Source: Saccoglossus kowalevskii (Eukaryota > Hemichordata > Enteropneusta > Harrimaniidae). Taken from it: a DNA stretch of 22,636 nucleotides. Both the position numbers and the translations under genes were made by a program. The stretch lies in contig NW_003122920.1 in assembly GCF_000003605.2 (NCBI RefSeq), positions 2,406-25,041 of the forward strand. Direction: 5' to 3'. Shown here in pieces: positions 1 to 9,800 of the stretch (its first letter is position 1; the number at the start of each line of letters is the position of its first letter). Below the pieces are notes generated by a model. That model had not been told where the DNA came from, did not search any database, and worked only from the letters and a program-made list of their open reading frames with translations.

Positions 1-777
1 ACCAGTTGTGTTTAGAGTGTATAGAAGTATTTGTGGTTACCTGTTGCAGGAGCGCCACCACGACTTTTGATTGGTTGAAATTTGCACATGCTAAGCACAT
101 TAATAAGGCATGTGACTGGCTCTTGTCACTGATTTAAAACTAGTAATATGTATACATAACTTGACCATATTTAACCTTGAGCAGCCCATCAAATATTGTT
201 TTGAGTTTGGCATCCAGACATCAATCCATTAAATCTGTAGTTTCCGATGCTGTTTATTACTACCCCCTGTATAAAGAACCAAATCACCCTTACCAGTGTA
301 GTTGAATTTTGGGTTATTGATCTGCGTAACGTAAATCAGTCAACCATGGAGTTGCAACATAAAATCTTTGCTACAGTATCATCATTGTCAGACCAGGCCA
401 TATTTTCTTTGTTTCCTGAATAACTGCGAGAGTTGAGGTTAGATGACAGAAGTTGTTGAAATGATGCAATCAATACTTGTAGTATGGGACAAAGAATGTG
501 CATGAATGTCTGTTAATGTCATTGCTGTGAATATTCATATGCAATTATATCATATTCTACTCACTGAAGAAATACATCACATTATTAACTTTGTTTATAT
601 TACTATTATAAATGTTGCATGCCTAATCCCTGATTTCCCATCTTTCAGTAACATAAAAATCATAAAAATATTGGTCCTGATCGATGGTTCATGCTGTCAC
701 ATAAAGCAATTGTTGGACTGATTTCTAGCAGTGTATATATCAGTATGTTGGACATGATGTTTTATTTCATTTTACAG
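1..777. other. intron or upstream sequence, no feature seen
   Basis: This AT-rich stretch precedes the first recognised exon. Short open frames occur but show no protein-like composition. I see no exon with convincing splice borders and no repeat shared with the rest of the window. It is probably intron of the host gene, because the exon at 778 begins with an acceptor rather than a start. Confidence 0.5.
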
Positions 778-825
778 AAAGAACAAGATGTAGCTGTGAA
801 GGAAACAGAAATAACAAGTCAAAAG
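778..825 (+). CDS. host gene exon A (phase 0-0)
   Basis: A pyrimidine-rich acceptor ending TTTTACAG precedes 16 open codons (KEQDVAVKETEITSQK), followed by the donor GTAAAA. The segment is charged and likely helical. It is the first exon I can place. Its phase joins cleanly to the next exon. It is short, so confidence rests on the borders, the charge pattern and the consistent phase of the chain. Confidence 0.6.
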
Positions 826-3800
826 GTAAAACTTCAATAATTTATACATGGTATTTATTTTCGGTGAATCACAAATGGTAGACTCTGTAGATTTCATGTC
901 AAAATGAGAACACGCTTTGTTTGTTCATTTTGTGGTGATATCTTCAATTATCTAATTTTGATGAATATTTTTGTTAGTTTTGGTGAAAAGTGATATTTTT
1001 AAATTCTTGTTAAAAACAGCAAGTCCGATTGCGTTGATACTACATATATAGGTACTACATGTGGACCTCTCTCAGATTTGTTCATTTTGTGATGATATCT
1101 TTAATTCTCCAATTTTAGTGAATATTTTTGTAATTTTGGATAAAATGTGGTATTTTTGACTTCTTTTAAAAAACCGCATATCCAAGTGCTTTGATATTAC
1201 ATATATAGGTACTACATGTGGATCTCTCTCAGATTTGTTCATTTTGTGGTGATATCTTCAATTATCTAATTTTGATGAATATTTTTGTTATTTTTGGTGA
1301 AAAGTGATATTTTTGAATTCTTGTTGAGAACAGCAAATCTGATTGCTTTGATACAATGTACGATACATATTGTTCATTTTCTAATGATCCCTTCTGTTCT
1401 TTAATTGCAATGTGCATTGCTAACAATGGAGCTATATCAGGGGACAGGCTGCTTGTTATAGTTTTGAGACTTTTAGTCATTGATGTCAAAAGTACTGGGA
1501 CCAATCGGATTACTTTGATTATGACATTCTTATCAGGTAGATGCATGACATGGAAGTGTCAGGATATACATGATTCTGATTTTGTTAATTTGTCACAAGG
1601 GCATGACTTGATTTTTCTCTTGGCTGTCATGGAGTTTTAATGAAATTTAATTGACTGGCGGCATGATGATGATGATATATATCATGTTCAAACGTGTGCC
1701 ACGGAGCTGACTGACTAACTTGGTAAACAATCGCTATCAGTAGTTTTAATTGGTTCAGTGTTCATTCGTGTATAAAGACTAAACTGAGCCAGCATTGTTA
1801 TCGGCCGCCATGTTTCTTTAAAATACTTGCAATGAGTGGAACTCCAGAGCGAGGCTGACATTGAGGCCATGCTTTTAAGGTGGCATTGTTCACCCATACT
1901 AAAACCATAGTATGAGATGCCATTCAAGATTTGCCATTTTAGAACGTCTTAGACTAAATCAGCATGGCACTGGCTTAGCTTGTTAGTCCCCGTTCGGACG
2001 AAGTCTGAAAACGGGGACTTATAATTCGGCCTCCGTCCGTGCATCTGTGCGTGCGTGTATCCATCCAGAGTCATATCTCAGAATTCCTTGGGCCAATTCC
2101 GTTTATGCTTTGCATGTGCCTAGTACTTTATGTGGGACATATGCACATGCAGTGGTTTAGCGACTCGATTCAAAATGGCCGACTGGCAGCCATCATGTTT
2201 TTTGAAAATGTTGTATTTTGGACATGTTTTGTCAGTTTTCATTCAAACTTGGTACATAGATTATACATGTTAGAATACATGTCCATGACGATTTATTTCA
2301 CAATTGGATCAAAGATAGCCGATTGGCAGCCATCTTGTTTTTTGAATATGTTGTATTTTGGACATGCTTTGTCAGTTTTTATTCAAATTTAGTACATAGA
2401 TCATACATGTTAGGATACATGTCCCCGACCGTCCGTGAGTTCCTGAGTCTTTCCATCCGTCCGTGTGTCCGTCCGTCAGTCTGTCCAGAGTCATATTTCA
2501 GAATCCTGTGGCCCGATTCCGTTCATTCTTTGCATGTGCCTAGTACCTTATGTGGTACATATGCACATGCAGTGGTTTAGCGATTCAATTCAAAATGGCC
2601 GACTGGCAGCCATCTTGTTTTTTGAAAATGTTGTATTTTGGACATGCTTTGTCAGTTGTCATTCAAACTTGGTACATAGATTATACATGTTAGGATACAT
2701 GTCCATGACGATTTATTACGCAATTGGATCAAAGATGGTCGACTGGTAGGCATCTTGTTGTTGTTTTTTATGCGGTATCTTGGACGTGCTCTGTCAGTTT
2801 TCATTCAAATTTGGCACATACATGTACTTTATACATGTTAGGATGCATGTCCATGACAATTTGTTTCAAAATCTGGTCAAGGATGGCCGATTGACAGCCA
2901 TCTGATTTTTTGGCCTTACTACTTCCACAATTTATGTACCATTTTCATTTGTATTTGGCACATACATCATAATCATAATCAGATCAAAGATGGCCGGATA
3001 ACGACTGTTTTTATTTTTGGCCATATTACTACTACACGGAACACATGTTTTGATGTAAATAAACAATCTGTTGTATACGCCACTTGGAACTCAAGTTTCA
3101 AGGACACGCTCTCGAGAACCCCTCCGCTTTAATATGACAAGCTCAAAGAGAACTTTAAAAAATTTAACGGGGACTGTGTCATTTTCAATGACTTGTTCAT
3201 ACATGTTTCAACGCCGGCTTAACTATAAAGTGGGTCTCCAAACAGGCTTTTTGGCACATGTGTGAACACGGTATTACTGATGTATATGTTTATTTTTGGG
3301 GGATTTTTTAAACAGGAAGAAACACGAAAGCATCGTTTGCATTCACACACGTCTCTTCCGGGGAACCCCTCATTCCCAGCCACGGCCGAGGCTCAGGCTA
3401 GTTGCACAGGGTCTCCTCTGGGGCCTCGGGCACTGAATGCCAACGGGGATGCTGGCAGCCAAGCCGCCGATCTCGGGGCAGGGCACACATTGCAACCCCC
3501 CTACTTTCAGCCAGCCAGGGTTCGTCGCGCGGTAATGGTACAATGGTAATGAATTTCCCCTTGTATCCGGTCTCCACTGTGGGTTTTGACTCCCTTCTTA
3601 CCGACCCACAGGCGGTGGGATCCAAAGCAACCCTGTCGGCACGTCTCTCCCTGTCTGTCCGAGTGCAGAGTGGGGCACATGGCGCGCAAATGGTGTTGAT
3701 GGGCAGACATTGGTCACCCGGCTATGCGATTACAATCTTAAGCTTAATTAGAATAAATATTAGTGTTTATTTATTACTTCAGCCACAAAACAGATAGATC

Positions 3801-6800
3801 AAAGGAAATTGGTCAGTGATTCTATGAGTTAGTACATCCATTAGTACATGTACACTTTGAAGTACGGATTCTCTTTTTAGATATAGAAATCTGTACATGG
3901 AAAAGTACTTTTGAGATTGGAATAATTTGTTTATCAGACCTTGTGACTTTGCCTGGATGTTGTCTATATTTAGCCTCATACATGATACATTGACATTTAC
4001 TTGTGATTCACTTTGCATACTACTCTCTGGATAACATGCTTTTTAAAAGCATTCTGATAATACATTAGAGGTATTACAAGACAGTAGTAATGAAGATGAA
4101 GGTCACCAGATTTCCAGGTCACTACAAGAGATAGAGGAGGTAGCTAGTTTGGTTTATTTTGATTGTCCTTTGAAAACTTGACCTCATATCTCCCATATCT
4201 TATTTCTCACATGTTGCATTGTTACAGTTGTAACAATGTAGCCTAAATTGTTTTATTTTAGTTACTTGTCAAGTTGTACACTAAAAAGAAACAGATTGTA
4301 ATAGTATTAGTACTAAGTTATTCAAATTGATATGGCCATACCTTTAGACCATTTTTGTTAATTAGCGGTGTTGCTCTTGCTCTTGTAATCAAAATAGAAC
4401 ATTACTCTTGGTTCTGATTTTTAGTCCACTTGCCACTGTTCATCTCTCCAGTGATCTGAGGATAATACATGTAGTTGTTGCTATAACAACAAGTTGACAT
4501 TTGAACTCAGTTATATTAGAGAAAATATATTTATGATTTTGCTTGCTCTAATGTGGAAACCACTTGTTTAGGAATGTGGATATTTGCAAGTTATTATCTA
4601 GCCACATTGTTATACTCTTGAGATATATTTGGTAATGATAGTTTTTTTGCTTCCTACTTTCTTATCTTTGGCTTCACATGTAAGGTAAAACAACTACAAC
4701 AAGAACTAGAATTAAAACATAATTGGGCTAGGGCTGCTCTTAGAGAAACACTGGGCAAAGAGGTATAATTTTGCTTTATTTAATTTTCTACATTAATTCA
4801 CACCAGTTTGCTGCACTCTGTTTTTGTATCTCAAATTCTATGTTTTTGTTTGTGACACATACGTGTGTATTTTGGTCATTATAATTGGTGTTTTTGTTGC
4901 CATTGTCACCTTATCCCAATTTGCTGTGTTGAATCCCTGTGTCTGGTTTCATAATATTTTTTACATAACTTTTGGTTGATGTTGTTGACAGTTGTCATGC
5001 ATTAATCAAAGTTAATTTATAAATATCATTAGCTACTGTGGTGGATATCAGCTTTGTGTTAATTATTCATCTCTTTACTGCTACAAGAACAACCCTGGAT
5101 TGGTTGAATTGTCAAATGGGAAAGTTTACATTTCTGATTTTTGTTTTCAGATGTCAAGTCTTGCTGTCCGTACTCGCTATTTCTGTTTCATCACTGGATT
5201 CATATTTGTTTCTATGTGTGAAAATTGTTACCATTCTGACTCTCAGAAAATAATTTGAATTTAATTTTAGATTAACTAGAATCAGAGACATTTCTATTGA
5301 GCAAAAAATCACACTACCAAGATGACCTGATAATAGGTCACATGTTGTTAGTACCTGGTAGTCTGAGATAATACAGTGTTTATTTATGATTATAGTACCC
5401 CAGTGAACCCTCTTGTACCCTCTGTATATTGTGTCATCTCACTGAAGGGAAGACTGGTTCTACTAGACTGTAATAAGCTGCATCTTAATAACACAGTTGG
5501 ATACTAACTTTATCTGCTTGTCTTCCTCACAAAATGTCACATTACTTTTAACTAAATTCTTATATCATTAATTGCACAATTCCCATACATTGCACGTTTA
5601 CATTTAAAGCTGCAGGAATCGTCTTCCTCCTCCTCGTCAGAAGATGCTGATGATGAAGATTCCTCTGAAAGTGGGACAGAGGAGATGGATCAGAGTCCTG
5701 TTATTAAAGTCACTCATCAGATAATAGATGATAGCACACCTAATGAGGTAGTGATAACACTGCATGTTACATGAGTTCACAGTTGTTATGAGCCTTGTAC
5801 AATGAATCTGCTTGCACACAGCTTCAGAACATATTTATGACAATGTTTGACACTCATAACAGGGTACAGTTATGCTATGCATGTAGTTATAATGCTGTAG
5901 TTATGGTTTTGTTGTTTGCTGTCTTGTAATTGTCATCACACTGAGAGCACAGTTTTCATAATAAATGTAATTTTCAATTTTAGAATGCAGGCCATGGAGA
6001 TGATTGTTCTTCATCATTGTTTTCCCATGATATCTGCTCTCTTAATTGAACATTCATTATTTTGGTGGCAATTTTGGTGGCAAAAACTCTTATTACCACT
6101 TCATGCAGTGCTTGTATTGCTGATATATTGTGTTCAAATTATTGCATTATTAATCTATTCTACTAACTTTTTATGTTCTCTCCACTTGATTTAATTGTAA
6201 ATGACTGCATGTTATTTAAACAAATTATCCAACATAATGGTTTGTGTCCTGTTCTGTGTTGTATGTCTACCTGTCATGCTTTAACCTCTCCATTGCTAAT
6301 CATATACACTGTTACCATGGTGATGTAGTATTCAATAAATGCATCCAGATAATTCATATGACATAGAGAATTTCAAACATTTTCACATCAATATGTGTTC
6401 ATAGGGATATGCTTTTCAACTTTTTTTATGCTCTAAAGTTCAGATAACTACCGGTATATGCAAAGTTGCAACAGTGGTCTATGTCATTTTTCAGAAATTT
6501 ACTTTATTTTGCAAAAGACAAATGTTCCTGAATATCATGATTTTTTTAGCAGTGAACATTTTAGTGTTATCCTTAAAGTTGCATTACCAGTAGTACTTTC
6601 TATTATTTGAAGAAAATTTCTCCTGTAAGCACCATAAGCATCATAACGCTTTATAAATATAAATAAAATATAAATTATAAATTTTATACAGTTCATGAGA
6701 AATTTTTATATATACAAATGTCTCTTGGTTAAAATTATGTTTGATTTGGTGATTAGATACTGTGACTTTGTTTCTTCTGTGCTCCAATATTTTAGAATTT

Positions 6801-9800
6801 GGTGCCAAATTAACTTATTTTATCATTTTTCATAGTAATTACAATAATCAATGGAAAGTGTTCAGCTTATAATACAAAGCTGGAATGTAATTTTAAGACA
6901 GCTAGCATATATAAATTCTATTAAATTGTGAAGTTTTATTAATTTGGGTTTAAATATAACTCTTTAAACACAGTCACCCCCCACACACATATTAATATAA
7001 GACTATTGCAGTGTATATATTACTGATCACTGTTAACATTGGACATCCAAAAACAATCAGCAAAATAAGGATGTGAATACTCATGATCAAATTATTTCAA
7101 AACTATGTGAACACTTCATATCAGAATCTAGGTCTTGTTTAAATTTTTAAATCATCTGAGTAATTCATCTTGTTTTATGTGTGTGTTTTTTTATAGATCA
7201 AAAAGAAAGCGTCGGAAGATGAATCAGAAGATGAGGATGAGGTAAGACATTTTCTTAACTCTCACTGAAACATTTAAATGTAGTTTTACAGATTGAAAAT
7301 AATCATGACATTTCAGTCTCTGTATGGTAGACCTGATCATTATGACATGTACTAATGTAATAATTACACTTTTCAGGATGATGAAAGTGGTGTTTCTGAT
7401 TTGGAAGATCTTGATCCAAAGGAAAAAAAGAAAAGAGAAAAGGAGAAAGAAAAGGAGAAAGAAAAGAAGGAACGAGAGAAGCGTGAGTCTTCATTCAAGT
7501 CTGTCAACTTGTTTCACCCCACATTGACTATTATTAGAGTCCTACAGCAAATTAAACACCATTCAGACCTGTGTGGATTGAATTGGAAATTTTCTATTTT
7601 GCAAAATGAAATATGTTTGTCTCTAAACCATGTGTTTCAGTCTGATGAACCAAACACACAATAGACATATATTTGAATTTTTATGTAGCAACAACTGTGA
7701 TAACATTCAGAGTTACTTGTATACATTTCTAATATGATTATAAACCAATTAGGTCAAATGTTGTATTGTTTGAAAAAAATTTGTTCAAGCATTTGACATG
7801 CCATTTCTTAAACATACTTAATAACCAGTTAATTTATTTTTGGAACCATTAATGTGTTTATGATTATAGAGACACTATATTTTTTTTGAGGCATTTATTG
7901 TAGCTGTCCTCACACTTCTCAGCAGTAATTCAGCACCCATTTGTGATAGTATAATGGAGAAACAAAACCAGTACATTGCCATGATATAGTTTGCAGTATT
8001 AAAAACTGTAACGGTATATGCAACTTTAAAATGAAAGGCCACTTTGGCGATGACTTTTACTATCAGTATTAAGCAGGGACATTCAGATTGATCACAAACA
8101 ATTATCAAAAAAATAAATTGTTTAGTCACCGAATTTTAAAAGATGGTCAGTCAGGGACGTCACATTCTCATGGGTTGTAATGTGGAAAAATAATACCTGG
8201 CTTTGTGTTTCTTTATGTTGCTGATACTGCATGATATGTGTAATAAACATGAATATGCACACTTTGTCATCTGAAGTCAATTGTTTTTTAGGTTGTAATT
8301 AATATATAATTAATTAATTACAGAGAAACAACTTGAAAAAGAGAGAAAGGAAAAGGAGAAAGCAGAGAAAGAAAGGTTGAAACAAGAGAAAGAAGAGGAG
8401 AAGAAACGGAAAAAAGAAGAAGAATTAAGAAAGAAAGAAGAAGAAAAAAAGAGAAAAGAGGAGGAAAAGAAGAAACGAGAAGAAGAGAAGAAGAAAATTG
8501 CTGCTGCGAAGAAAGCAAAAACAAAGACAAAGAAAAAAGAATTTGAAGATGAAGAAGAGTCAGACGATGAGGATGAGGAAGAGGAAGATGACGAGTCAGA
8601 TGAGGAATCAGAAGAGGAAAAACCTAAAAAGATGATGAACCAAAAGAAGGGCAAAGAAGAAGCCAAAAAAGCAAAGGCCAAAGAAGAAACCAAAAAGAAA
8701 GAAGCAGCTAAAAAAAAGAAAAGAGTTCAGGAATCTGAATCCGAGGATGATGAAAGTGAAGAAGAAGGTAAGATTAGTTCCACATATATCATCATTCTGG
8801 TTGTTACGCACCACATTGTGATAGCAAAAACACAACACATAGTTATCTGAACACTTGCCTGAAGTAACCATCTGAACCCAGGTATATGGAGTGACATTGA
8901 TACTAACTACTGCTGTTTTCATTAGTTCCCAAGCCTAAATCCAAGGATAAAAAAACCACAGATATATTTGGTAGAAGCAAGGCTGCTCCCAAAAAAATTG
9001 AAGAATCTGAAGATGATGATGATGATGATGAGTCAGAAGATGAAGAAGAAGTTTTAAATAAAAAGAAAGATAAAGAAAAGTCCACTCAGCAGGAATCACC
9101 TTCCAAGGTATGTTTACAGTGTACTGGATGATGCATAGTATAAACACATGCACTTGTATTGTTTTAAATTATTAGGGTTGTACAAACCCATTTGTTTACC
9201 TAATCATACCTACCAGAAAGTCCATGGAAATAATAAATTCCATTTATTACTTGTTAGGCAGAGTAGCACGCTCACTGGAGGTGGGGAAGCACCAACGGCT
9301 GAAATGTATATTTTTCGACACAAAAAAAAAGTTAAAAAAAATGAGAGAAATCTAAAACTACTCACTAACAAATAGTCTTGTCCCAGGATAAACCACTTAG
9401 GTGACTCTTCAGGGGCCGGGTGCCTTGAGAGTAGCCCTCCCAATTTAGAGAGGCTTACTAAAGCCGATTGACTGAACAATAAAAAAATCGGGCCCCAACA
9501 ATTTTAATGTATCAAAAGCAGTATATTGCTGCAGTCCGAGAGCGCCAATCAAAACTAGCGGCATCAAGCAAAGTAGGCTGGTTTCGGCTGAAGACACTAT
9601 CGTGCTAACGCTTTCGTGCATAGGGCCCCTTGGCGGTGCTGGCTGGGTCAAGGAACACTGTCTGACCTGTCACCACTGGACCCAACCTGTAGAGACCCTC
9701 CTGCATCGCTTGGAGGTCTCTCAGGTAATAGTTAATGAAGACATTCTGAGATCTCCAGAACCCTGCTCGAGCGAGGCCCCAGACATCAAAGCCAATGAGT

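Larger units (their letters stand above)
826..4049. other. intron with three repeat-type insertions
   Basis: This 3.2 kb intron holds a 157-base-period repeat (about 900-1470), a palindrome-tipped repeat (1985-3175) and a GC-rich island (3316-3730). The stretches between them are AT-rich and carry nothing I can name. A possible phase-0 exon inside the GC-rich island is treated separately. Confidence 0.6.

Noticed and set aside
2039-2749. Several + strand open frames with repeated FFENVVFWTCFVS
   Set aside because: The same peptide recurs because the DNA repeat recurs. No start context, no known domain, and copy 2 does not keep the frame.
5984-6050. Exon-like NAGHGDDCSSSLFSHD after an acceptor
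   Set aside because: It meets a stop quickly and lacks a good donor, so it cannot be placed in the chain.
8306-8322. TAATTAATTAATTA run as a homeodomain-type site
   Set aside because: It lies in the acceptor region of exon G in AT-rich DNA; chance simple sequence is sufficient.
8310-8693. Long minus-strand open frame of Ser and Phe runs
   Set aside because: It is the complement of the Lys/Glu codons of exon G; composition is pure low-complexity and it has no independent signal.
9390-9440. Possible DIRS internal complementary region (GGTGACTCTTCAGG, similar to 14711-14724)
   Set aside because: The match is about 14 bases in direct orientation and does not contain the joined outer ends of the terminal repeats, so it does not meet the definition.
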